From positions 1 to 35,122 of the forward strand of contig JARLHC010000122.1 of the NCBI GenBank assembly GCA_031292455.1: a stretch of 35,122 nucleotides of DNA, in the 5' to 3' direction. Position numbers and translations under genes: made by a program. The notes under the pieces were generated by a model that saw only the letters and a program-made list of their open reading frames with translations, was not told where the DNA came from and did no database searches. This document shows positions 26,957-34,851 of the stretch, piece by piece (the first letter of the stretch is position 1; the number at the start of each line of letters is the position of its first letter). This DNA comes from Ignavibacteriaceae bacterium. GTDB taxonomy: Bacteria > Bacteroidota > Ignavibacteria > Ignavibacteriales > Ignavibacteriaceae.

Positions 26957-29900
26957 TTAAATAGTTGAATATTTTCTTCTAATTATTTTCAATATAAGAT
27001 ACATGCATACTAAAAGGGTAACAGCTAAAGTTCCAAAAATGGCAATTCCGGTAGAAGACCAAAGTGAAGTTAAGTTTATGCCGTAAGAAAATGAATTGCC
27101 GACTCCAATCTCTACAAAATGGCTGCCAGTTGGGAGGAAAATGCTAAAACAGTCATTCCCTTCCATAATATCAAATTTAAAATCCTGATGATCCACTTTT
27201 ACCCAGGTAGGGTTCCTGTTAAGAGATAATAGTGTCCTTACCTGAGAATCATAATAAAATTTAATATCCTTCATTCCATAGGCCACTGATATGAGATTAC
27301 CTGTGAATGAAAGTATTTTAGCCTGGAGTTCGTGAGTCGAAAATGAAGTAACTGCTACATCAGAAACAGTAACAATATGTCTTCCGGCAGGAATAGAATA
27401 CCGATTATCTCTAAGCGGGGCAATGGGATTACCATCAATTCTGATTTCCTTAATATTTAAAGGCAATTTAATCTCAAAAGAATACGGGGAATTGAATTCA
27501 TAACCGTTATCCAGAACTTTATATTCTACCCCCACTGAAGCAGCGTATGGGAAGAAGGCTAAATCCTGAGCATTTACACTTGCCTCAGAATAAATAACGC
27601 TTCTGGGAGCTCCAGTAGAAACTGCATTAATTAGATGAAAACTTTCAGTCCCTGTTTGAATCAATGTAGGAAATGGTGTTATAACATTATCTTTTCTGAA
27701 ATTTAATATGTTCAGATCTAACATAAGTTTAGAATTACTTCCAATTAAGCTGGAATAGAATTTTCCCATCTCTACATATCTCATCGGATCAGTAGACCAG
27801 AGATTTTCAGGATCTTCCACATTCAGGGAAAAACCATATTTTTTTTGCAGCTGAATAATGTTGCTCATATCGGCAGCAATATATTCTTTTAATTCAGGCG
27901 AACCATAGCTGTCTAATGCTGTAACGATAACTTCAAATCCATTTTTCTTTTTTGCAATCTTTGTAAAAGTATTAAGAAACAAATCATATACAGATTCCAA
28001 TTTTTTTATTCTGTATTGAATTATTTTATTTTTAATATCATCATTATATTTCCAATAGGAGGAAGAAGAGGGATCGAATATTTTAAATAAATCAATTCCA
28101 TATAATTTCATTACTTCGCTTCTGGCTGAACGATGCATAGGGGTAAAGTATTTAGGATCTTCCAGACCTTTTGCAGCCTCGAAGTAAAGTTCAGCCAGAT
28201 TCACGCCATCCCAGTCATAACTATTAAGGAATTTCCCAAATTCATAATTCATGGTAGCAAGGCAACTATCATCAGTTAAAGCCATCGGATAACGCCATGA
28301 AGGGCGGACATCTTCATTCTTATAATTTTTTTCCCTCCACTGAGGATGCTCCTGCCAGAATTTCAGACTTACTTGTGGGGGTTCAAGCCATGCATAGACT
28401 AAAATTCCATTCGCATGTGCAAGATTTATAAGCCGTTTATAATCATAAGTCCAAGTGGGATAATCATGCCATCCTGCTACATGGATAATCCTTATCCCCT
28501 GGTTCACCCATTGTTTTATCAAATTTTCGATACTATAGGTATGCCTAAATCCCGGATCAAAAAAAACTTCAAGGTTATCTTTACGGACAAGCGGTCTTAA
28601 ATTTAAATACCTTTTTACATAGTCCATTAAATAAGGATAAAGGCTGTAACCCAAACGCGAATAGGGGTCAAACCTTGAATTAAAGAACAATAATTTCCCT
28701 TTCCCAATCTGACGTCCGATAACCATCGGGATTCCAGTAATTTCATCCATAGAAAAGACTTCATCCCTGGGTTCAATTTCAATTTTATTTACCAGTTCTG
28801 CATAACGCCATGATATTTTTTCTTCAGGGAAAAATTTTTCTCTTAGTTTGATAACTCTCAGATTATTCTGAGTAAATTTTAATCCCAATTCTGTAGCAAT
28901 TTCATTTTTGGTATCGGTAATTATGTTACCCCCATTTTGTATAAAAGCCGAAATTACATCAAAATCTTTATCGGGAAGTGAATCAACTATTGCATAAGGA
29001 ATTATAAGAAGATTATATTTTTTAAGGTCAAGATTCTCTCCCAGAAAAATAGTATCTACATTAATATTTACGCTTTTGAATACCGAGGCAAAGGATGCCT
29101 GGTCATTATAAGCTCCTCCTTTTGAAAAATGATTCCAAAGGATTACCGGGCGGGCGATATTCCAATCTTCATTCGGAGCAAATAAATTTTTATATAAACG
29201 TTGAGCATGATTTGAAATCTTTTCGAAAAATGTTAACTCATGCTCCTTATATTCGGTTGTTTCGGCGCGGTAAAATTCTCCTGGTTTCAGTTCCACATAC
29301 TTTGTAACCAATCCCTTTAATCTTTTATCAGAGTAAATTTTTTCTTTTATTTCTCCGTTATGAGAGTAGTAAGCTTCGACTAAGTATTGGTCATCAAGAT
29401 TCACAGTGTAGCTTTGGGAACCTGTGAGCATTACCTTATCCTTTAATTTTACCCAGTTGGTTTCATCTCTCAAATCAATATAAGTATATCCAAGAGCTGT
29501 AATCCCCTCAACAAGTTCTTTCAGCAGATCAAGATCAAGAAAGTCATGAAAAAAGCAAGAAGCGAAACCATCTCTCACATAAAGATTTGTTTTAGCTCCT
29601 TTTAAAATATCCTGAACTGCTTTTTGGCTAACAGATTTATTATTCTGATCATAAGGGACATATCCAAGGTTTTCAGGTATTATTTTCTGACCAAAAAGGT
29701 CCTGATTAATTATATAGGGAAAATACTGGCTATGATCATAATCCTCTATAGCAAGTCTTTGTTCCATAGCAGTGCTGAAATATTTGGAAATGGTTTTGTA
29801 AAGCTGAAAGGAAGCGGTATAATGGGGAGTTTCCCAAATCATGGGATATAATCCATTTTTCATAAATTCCTGGATACCTAATTCAATTTTTCGTGATATT

Positions 29901-30940
29901 GAAGCTTCCGTTTCATCTTTAATAGGTTTATTGGTTGACTCATCCCAGAATTCAAAATCCGAAGCAGTTATTCCTTTATATTGATGAGTAATTCCGTGCA
30001 TGACTATGGTACCACCATTTTTAACAATATACTTTAATGCATCGACAAGATCAGGTTTATCAGATAAACTTATTCTCACACCAGCACCGGGATCAACATA
30101 GAAAGGGATAACACCGACAAGGAAAGGTATTCCTTTTTCTGAAAGTAAATCTGCGATATCGCGGAGTTTATCCGGATTATCCATAGGAGATACATCCTCA
30201 ATTCTAATTAAAGCTGAATGAGAATCTTTATGGTATTCTCCCAAAATATCATGGAGCATATCCGCAAACAGGAGATATCTGTCATTTTCATCTGCATATG
30301 CAAATGGAGAGTCTGCCACATAAATTAGATTTTTTGACTTAACTATATAAGGAGTCTCTTTCTTTTTCTTTGTTGAATACGCAGTGGCAAGTATTTGAAC
30401 TCCTTTCTTATCAGAGATATTTATTATACTTGTATGGACATCTCCTTTGGTAAAAGTTTTTCCGTTACTTTTTACGATATCAAATCCGGCTGTTGAATCA
30501 TATTCCGTAACAGTAAACCCAAAAATTTTCTTAAGATTATAGCTTTTTGAAAATTCAAGAAAGCCAGTATACATCCAAGTTACAGGTTTGGTAGTTGATA
30601 GTACATCATTTAAAAAGAAATCCGGCACTTTATCTTTTAATTTATACCCGATATAGAAGATAAAGTCAAAGTTATTTAATTCATTTTTTGAATATTGATT
30701 AACCCCTTTAAGAGTAGTTTTTGTATTAAAATGCCCCATTAACTGAGCAAGCTGACGTCCATCTGCAAATGCAAAACTTTTTAAGTCCGTATTGCCTTCG
30801 GTAAGAATCAATACACGTTTTGCCGGATTCTCCTGAGAAAACGTCCTATCTCCTGTTGAGAAAAGTATTAGCCCGAAAAGTAAATAAAATAGACCTATTA
30901 CAATTTTTGTCTGAGCAGTGTTTTTTATATTATGATTCAT
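26957..30940 (-). CDS. large periplasmic fusion: DUF2334 deacetylase-like + GHL10-like TIM barrel, C-terminal anchor
   Basis: A 1327-residue protein. Order: signal peptide or anchor (about 12-35); Rossmann-like region (40-235); DUF2334 domain (243-500) with likely metal ligands Asp249 (RIEDVSP), His315 and His319 (VMHGITHQY), a WETPHY motif (369-374) and His465 (FFHDF); a second Rossmann/GATase-like domain (596-780, YNLLIIPYAIV, NGGNIITDT); a GHL10-like TIM barrel (788-1090) with Asp911 and Glu917 in DWDGVNLAELYFE; a beta-rich part; and a membrane helix near 1297-1319. DUF2334 is related to polysaccharide deacetylases. Deacetylase plus glycoside hydrolase in one chain recalls PgaB and PelA, but the domains differ. 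It lies ten bases after wecB and 19 before the GT2 gene. Catalytic residues of the barrel are inferred. Confidence 0.85.
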   Translation of the reverse strand: MNHNIKNTAQTKIVIGLFYLLFGLILFSTGDRTFSQENPAKRVLILTEGNTDLKSFAFADGRQLAQLMGHFNTKTTLKGVNQYSKNELNNFDFIFYIGYKLKDKVPDFFLNDVLSTTKPVTWMYTGFLEFSKSYNLKKIFGFTVTEYDSTAGFDIVKSNGKTFTKGDVHTSIINISDKKGVQILATAYSTKKKKETPYIVKSKNLIYVADSPFAYADENDRYLLFADMLHDILGEYHKDSHSALIRIEDVSPMDNPDKLRDIADLLSEKGIPFLVGVIPFYVDPGAGVRISLSDKPDLVDALKYIVKNGGTIVMHGITHQYKGITASDFEFWDESTNKPIKDETEASISRKIELGIQEFMKNGLYPMIWETPHYTASFQLYKTISKYFSTAMEQRLAIEDYDHSQYFPYIINQDLFGQKIIPENLGYVPYDQNNKSVSQKAVQDILKGAKTNLYVRDGFASCFFHDFLDLDLLKELVEGITALGYTYIDLRDETNWVKLKDKVMLTGSQSYTVNLDDQYLVEAYYSHNGEIKEKIYSDKRLKGLVTKYVELKPGEFYRAETTEYKEHELTFFEKISNHAQRLYKNLFAPNEDWNIARPVILWNHFSKGGAYNDQASFASVFKSVNINVDTIFLGENLDLKKYNLLIIPYAIVDSLPDKDFDVISAFIQNGGNIITDTKNEIATELGLKFTQNNLRVIKLREKFFPEEKISWRYAELVNKIEIEPRDEVFSMDEITGIPMVIGRQIGKGKLLFFNSRFDPYSRLGYSLYPYLMDYVKRYLNLRPLVRKDNLEVFFDPGFRHTYSIENLIKQWVNQGIRIIHVAGWHDYPTWTYDYKRLINLAHANGILVYAWLEPPQVSLKFWQEHPQWREKNYKNEDVRPSWRYPMALTDDSCLATMNYEFGKFLNSYDWDGVNLAELYFEAAKGLEDPKYFTPMHRSARSEVMKLYGIDLFKIFDPSSSSYWKYNDDIKNKIIQYRIKKLESVYDLFLNTFTKIAKKKNGFEVIVTALDSYGSPELKEYIAADMSNIIQLQKKYGFSLNVEDPENLWSTDPMRYVEMGKFYSSLIGSNSKLMLDLNILNFRKDNVITPFPTLIQTGTESFHLINAVSTGAPRSVIYSEASVNAQDLAFFPYAASVGVEYKVLDNGYEFNSPYSFEIKLPLNIKEIRIDGNPIAPLRDNRYSIPAGRHIVTVSDVAVTSFSTHELQAKILSFTGNLISVAYGMKDIKFYYDSQVRTLLSLNRNPTWVKVDHQDFKFDIMEGNDCFSIFLPTGSHFVEIGVGNSFSYGINLTSLWSSTGIAIFGTLAVTLLVCMYLILKIIRRKYSTI

Positions 30941-30950
30941 AAACCTAAGA

Positions 30951-32105
30951 TTACTTATGGGGAATAAATTCTTTTATCAATGAATTTGAAATATTAAAAT
31001 AGTTTTTAAGAATCTGAACTGTTCTTTTTGCAGATAAGCCATCACCGTATGGGTTTACTGCAGAAGCCATTTTCTTGTAGGCAGATTTATTTTCAATTAA
31101 TCTTTTTGAAGTTCTGAATATTTTATCTTCATCCAGCCCTACCAGCTTAACAGTTCCATATTTTACTGCTTCAGGTCGTTCAGTTACTTTTCTTAAGACT
31201 AAAATCGGAATTCCGAAATGGGGTCCTTCTTCCTGTACACCCCCAGAATCAGTAATAATTAAATAAGTTTTGGACATAAAATTAACAAAGTCTGAATAAT
31301 CCAGAGGGGCAATTAAGAATACATTTTTAAGATTATCCAAAGTATTGTGGACTACTTCCTTTACAACAGGATTCAAATGCACCGGAAAGACAAAATTAAA
31401 ATCAGGATATTGTATTGCAAGTCTTTTTACTGCATTACATGCTCCTTTCATTGGTTTCCCCCAATTTTCGCGTCTATGCATAGTAACCAGGATTATTTTC
31501 TTCCTCTGTGATATGACTTCATTAAGCATCGGCACGGTAAACTTATAATTTTTTTTAATAGAGATATTCAAAGCATCTATTACAGTATTTCCTGTTACAA
31601 ATATAGATTCTGCTGAAATATTTTCCTTTAATAATGCTTTCTTTGCAGTATCAGTAGGAGCAAAATGGAGATCAGTCAATACACTAGTTAAACGGCGGTT
31701 TATCTCCTCAGGGAAAGGGTTGGCTTTATCATTTGTCCTAAGTCCGGCCTCAACATGTCCGACAGGGATCTGGTGATAAAATGCTACAAGACTACCTACA
31801 AAAGTAGTAGTTGTATCTCCCTGAACAATCACCATATCAGGATGCTCTTTTAAAAGCACTTCACCGAGCTTTCCAATTGTATTTTTAGTAAGCGTAGCTA
31901 ATGATTGTTGAGGCACCATAATATTAAGGTCATAATCTGGTGTTATCTTAAAGATATTCAGCACCTGATCCAACATTTGGCGATGCTGTGCTGTAGCAAT
32001 AGTAATTACTTTAAAGAATTTCTTCTCTTTTTTTAACTCTAAAATAATAGAAGCCAGTTTAATCGTATCTGGTCTTGTACCGAATATAACCGCTATTTTT
32101 TTCAC
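30951..32105 (-). CDS. wecB: UDP-N-acetylglucosamine 2-epimerase (non-hydrolysing)
   Basis: A 384-residue cytosolic enzyme that interconverts UDP-GlcNAc and UDP-ManNAc, supplying ManNAc-type precursors for surface polymers. Hallmarks: N-terminal FGTRPDTIKLAS, VQGDTTTTF, HVEAGLRT, NPFPEEINRRLT, GNTVIDAL, MHRRENWG and TDSGGVQEEGPHFGIP. The usual GTRPEAIK reads GTRPDTIK, a conservative Glu-to-Asp change. The start is GTG, with GGGA about seven bases before it. It is the second gene of the minus-strand operon, 47 bases after the phosphatase and ten before the fusion protein, which suggests that the operon's glycan contains or derives from ManNAc or GlcNAc. Confidence 0.94.
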   Translation of the reverse strand: MKKIAVIFGTRPDTIKLASIILELKKEKKFFKVITIATAQHRQMLDQVLNIFKITPDYDLNIMVPQQSLATLTKNTIGKLGEVLLKEHPDMVIVQGDTTTTFVGSLVAFYHQIPVGHVEAGLRTNDKANPFPEEINRRLTSVLTDLHFAPTDTAKKALLKENISAESIFVTGNTVIDALNISIKKNYKFTVPMLNEVISQRKKIILVTMHRRENWGKPMKGACNAVKRLAIQYPDFNFVFPVHLNPVVKEVVHNTLDNLKNVFLIAPLDYSDFVNFMSKTYLIITDSGGVQEEGPHFGIPILVLRKVTERPEAVKYGTVKLVGLDEDKIFRTSKRLIENKSAYKKMASAVNPYGDGLSAKRTVQILKNYFNISNSLIKEFIPHK

Positions 32106-32152
32106 TAATATCCCAAAATTATTAATATATGTTAAAATATATAAAATTAATA

Positions 32153-33346
32153 TCAGAACTTTTTGATAACAAGGACTGTCGCATCATCGTCCCACTTTTT
32201 CCCCTTACCGAAAGAATTAGCTGCTTCAAAAATCCTAAATAACAAAGTATCCGCATTCTGACTACTATTTTCCCGAATTACTGATTTTAATCTTTCATTT
32301 TCGAACAGATCAGACCGTTTATTTTTTCTTTCAAGTATTCCATCAGTAACCAATACCAAGATGCTACCCGAAGGCATCCTAATATATGAGCGGGAAATAT
32401 CAATTTGAGGAAATGCCCCGATTACGATACCGGTTGGTTCAAGAATCTGAAAATTTTCACCATCAAATAATAAAGGAGAAGGATGTCCAGCATTAGCAAA
32501 AAGAAGACTTCCATTTTTTTCCAATTCAGCATAAAAAAGGGAAACAAATTTAGCTGAATATACGCTCTGATAGATAACAGCATTCAGTTTTTTAAGAGTA
32601 TGCACCATTTTCATTTCTTTTTCAAGGCCCATTCTAAGGCCAGTAATTACATCCCTTACCATAAGAGCTGCCGGCAGGCCATGTCCACTTGCATCCCCAA
32701 TGCAGAATCCCAATGTATTATCATCCAGGACATAGTAGTCATAAAAATCACCTCCGACTAACTCTGCGGGTTGAGACTTAGCTGCGATCTGGTAGCCCGG
32801 CATTTTGGGTGGCACAAAAGGAAGAAGGCTTTGCTGAATCTGAACCGCTTGTTCCAATTCATTTTTTACTGATTCTGAAATCAATCTATAGTTCAAAGAA
32901 GTCCTTAAAGCATTAAGGCAAAGGTCAATTTCTTCCCGGATCCACCCACTTTGAAGTTCAAATACAAATATCCAGTCATTGACGGGGCTGCTGACGATAA
33001 AAGCGGCATGAGTTTTATATTCATTTGAATTATCTTCAATACCATCCGCGCTAAACACCGGACGGTCAAAAATATAAGTCCCTGACTTAACAACTGACTG
33101 AATTGAAGGGTCTTCTACCGAAAGGCGCAATTTCAGTATTTTTTCCACTTTAGGAGAAGTGGAGATTAAGAAATAGTCAGATTCAATCTTTTCGTAAATA
33201 CTTCCATTAATAATATGGAGATCTTTCCCTAGAGTCATTTCAATTTCTTTAACAATAGAGAATAAAAAATCCTTCCCTGTTTTTCCTAAACCGATTTTGT
33301 TCTGCAGAAAATCAAGTTTCCGGTAAAACGTTTTAGGTTCTATCAT
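32153..33346 (-). CDS. SpoIIE/PP2C-type serine phosphatase
   Basis: A 397-residue soluble phosphatase. Residues about 1-150 form a sensor-like region, possibly GAF; a short coiled coil (QAVQIQQSLLP, about 166-176) links it to the SpoIIE/RsbU-like PP2C domain. Metal ligands are visible: Asp200 (VGGDFYDYY), Asp218 (IGDASGHGLPAAL), LVTDGILE and DDDAT (386-390). RsbU-type phosphatases dephosphorylate anti-anti-sigma (STAS) proteins in partner-switching circuits. No STAS or anti-sigma gene is beside it. It is first in the polysaccharide-type operon, so it may regulate it, but that is inferred from position only. Confidence 0.9.
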   Translation of the reverse strand: MIEPKTFYRKLDFLQNKIGLGKTGKDFLFSIVKEIEMTLGKDLHIINGSIYEKIESDYFLISTSPKVEKILKLRLSVEDPSIQSVVKSGTYIFDRPVFSADGIEDNSNEYKTHAAFIVSSPVNDWIFVFELQSGWIREEIDLCLNALRTSLNYRLISESVKNELEQAVQIQQSLLPFVPPKMPGYQIAAKSQPAELVGGDFYDYYVLDDNTLGFCIGDASGHGLPAALMVRDVITGLRMGLEKEMKMVHTLKKLNAVIYQSVYSAKFVSLFYAELEKNGSLLFANAGHPSPLLFDGENFQILEPTGIVIGAFPQIDISRSYIRMPSGSILVLVTDGILERKNKRSDLFENERLKSVIRENSSQNADTLLFRIFEAANSFGKGKKWDDDATVLVIKKF

Positions 33347-33422
33347 TGATTAAATTATATAATTGATAATGTATAAAAATAATGAATTAATGAGAAAGGA
33401 GTGGTATAACAGGAAAAAAATA

Positions 33423-33448
33423 AAGGGCGATTTTTATAGATCGCCCTT
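33423..33448 (-). terminator. Rho-independent terminator of arsM
   Basis: AAGGGCGAT (33423-33431) and ATCGCCCTT (33440-33448) form a nine-base-pair stem with an eight-base loop. On the minus strand the stem is followed by TATTTTTTT. It lies 13 bases past the arsM stop and separates the arsenic module from the phosphatase operon. Confidence 0.85.
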
Positions 33449-33460
33449 CAATAATGAAGA

Positions 33461-34180
33461 TTATTTTTTACCGGTCACAGTTATACTGAATATTCCCAGA
33501 TTACTATTTCTGAATTCAGATATTTTTTCCGGGCTTAAATATGGAATAAGAGTTTCATCAGGCAAATAGATTGTTTTTGTCTTTTTTATTTCTATTTGAT
33601 TAAAACCGCTTGTTTTGATAATATTTAAATATTCGTCCTGTTGAATAGCACCGGATATACATCCGGCATACATTTCTGCAGATTTTTTAAGCTGCAAAGG
33701 GATCTCTCCTTTTACAACAATATCAGAAACACAAAAATGGCCACCTTTTTTAGTTATTCTATAAATCTCGTTAAAAGCCCTACCTTTATCAGGTACAAGA
33801 TTAAGGACACAATTGCTCACGACAACATCAGCAATATTGTCATCTAGAGGAATGCTTTCAATTTCGCCTAATTTAAAATCCACATTTGCATATTCCAGTT
33901 TAGCCTTATTTATTTCAGCTTTAGCAATCATTTCAGGGGTAAAATCGACTCCAATTACAGTCCCCTTTTCACCAACTAGAGCTCTTGCAATGAAGACATC
34001 ATTTCCAGCGCCTGATCCAAGATCAACAACAACATCCCCTTCCTTAATCCCGGCAAATTCTGTAGGTAATCCGCATCCCAGCCCAAGGTCAGCATCAGGG
34101 ACATAACCTTTTAAGCCAGTATATTCATCTTTCAATACTGTATACCCAACAATTTTGGAATTAGGACCACAGCCGCACAT
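33461..34180 (-). CDS. arsM: arsenite S-adenosylmethionine methyltransferase
   Basis: A 239-residue ArsM, which methylates As(III) with S-adenosylmethionine. The three arsenic-binding cysteines expected by alignment to characterised ArsM are C36 (LGLGCGLP), C124 (VSNCVLNL) and C174 (YAGCISGA). Motif I is VVDLGSGAGNDVFIA. The N-terminal MCGCG is also Cys-rich. Upstream, the same frame remains open and reads EKYGEIASKSGSGC before this ATG, like the usual ArsM N-terminus, but it has no start codon (see findings). The gene follows arsR in the same direction, with an ArsR-like site between them and a terminator after it. Confidence 0.92.
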   Translation of the reverse strand: MCGCGPNSKIVGYTVLKDEYTGLKGYVPDADLGLGCGLPTEFAGIKEGDVVVDLGSGAGNDVFIARALVGEKGTVIGVDFTPEMIAKAEINKAKLEYANVDFKLGEIESIPLDDNIADVVVSNCVLNLVPDKGRAFNEIYRITKKGGHFCVSDIVVKGEIPLQLKKSAEMYAGCISGAIQQDEYLNIIKTSGFNQIEIKKTKTIYLPDETLIPYLSPEKISEFRNSNLGIFSITVTGKK

Positions 34181-34274
34181 ACATCCGCTGCCGCTCTTTG
34201 AAGCTATTTCCCCATATTTTTCATTTTAATTACCTTATATTATAATTTTAAAAATAAAACCTGATCTTTATTTG

Positions 34275-34294
34275 ATTTCGTGTATCAACGAAAT
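34275..34294. promoter_or_regulatory. second ArsR-type operator, upstream of arsM
   Basis: ATTTCGT (34275-34281), six bases, ACGAAAT (34288-34294) repeats exactly the half-sites and spacing of the core of the arsR palindrome at 34657-34676. It lies just past the arsR stop and about 95 bases before the annotated arsM start. No good -7 element overlaps it. Confidence 0.7.
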
Positions 34295-34302
34295 TGTTAA
34301 TA

Positions 34303-34650
34303 TTAATTCTTACAGCAAAGGATAGAACGATCTATCATTTTTAATAATTTTTTATCCTTATTTATAATCTTATCATCATCTATCCAAAAATCCAAACGGG
34401 TTAATATTGCTACGATCCGAGAATCATCAGGATTGGGATGTATAGAATAATTTACCCATTTGCCGGCTTTTTCTTCAATAATAAAGCCTGCATCTTTTAA
34501 AATTCTAAGATGTTCAGACACAGTAGAATTTGCGAGGCTCAACATTTCTCTAATTTCACAAACACACAAAATCTTTGACTGGAGGGCTTTTAATATTCTC
34601 AATCTGCTTTGGTCTGAGAGTGCTTTGAATATTTTTACAGTTAATTCCAT
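34303..34650 (-). CDS. arsR: ArsR-family arsenic-responsive repressor
   Basis: A 115-residue winged-helix repressor that leaves its DNA site when it binds As(III) or Sb(III). Seen: FKALSDQSRLRILKAL, the metal-binding ILCVCEI (Cys29, Cys31), the recognition helix region NSTVSEHLRILKDAGF, and the wing GKWVNYSI. A further Cys pair (112-113) sits at the C-terminus and could complete a three-cysteine site. Its own promoter overlaps a perfect palindrome, so it is probably autoregulated. It is followed by arsM and preceded by the ModA-like gene. Confidence 0.95.
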   Translation of the reverse strand: MELTVKIFKALSDQSRLRILKALQSKILCVCEIREMLSLANSTVSEHLRILKDAGFIIEEKAGKWVNYSIHPNPDDSRIVAILTRLDFWIDDDKIINKDKKLLKMIDRSILCCKN

Positions 34651-34652
34651 AT

Positions 34653-34680
34653 TTATATTTCGTTTATAAACGAAATATAA
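34653..34680. promoter_or_regulatory. ArsR operator (28-bp perfect palindrome)
   Basis: The left half TTATATTTCGTTTA (34653-34666) is mirrored exactly by TAAACGAAATATAA (34667-34680). It ends three bases before the arsR start codon and contains the ATTTCGT-N6-ACGAAAT core that is repeated upstream of arsM. Confidence 0.85.
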
Positions 34681-34703
34681 AAGGATATATTTAGAAATGC
34701 AAA
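34672..34703 (-). promoter_or_regulatory. predicted arsR promoter (Bacteroidota type)
   Basis: On the minus strand, TTTG (34703-34700) is followed after 20 bases by TATATTTC (34679-34672), seven of eight matches to the TAnnTTTG -7 element. The -7 element lies inside the palindromic operator, so a bound ArsR would block RNA polymerase. Confidence 0.55.
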
Positions 34704-34788
34704 TGTATTATCAGATAAAATCAAAGATTTTAAACCAAACCCATTCGGTATCCAAAAAACGATATTTCCAAAAAAATATAGATAAAAG

Positions 34789-34819
34789 AGCTCCTGATCA
34801 AAATGTAATCTCAGGAGCT
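34789..34819 (-). terminator. probable terminator of the ModA-like gene
   Basis: AGCTCCTGA (34789-34797) and TCAGGAGCT (34811-34819) form a nine-base-pair stem with a 13-base loop. On the minus strand it is followed by CTTTTATC and then an interrupted T tract. The loop is longer than usual and the T tract is not immediate, so confidence is moderate. Confidence 0.5.
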
Positions 34820-34851
34820 AATTTATTAATTGCAGAAATTTGGGCGAGATA

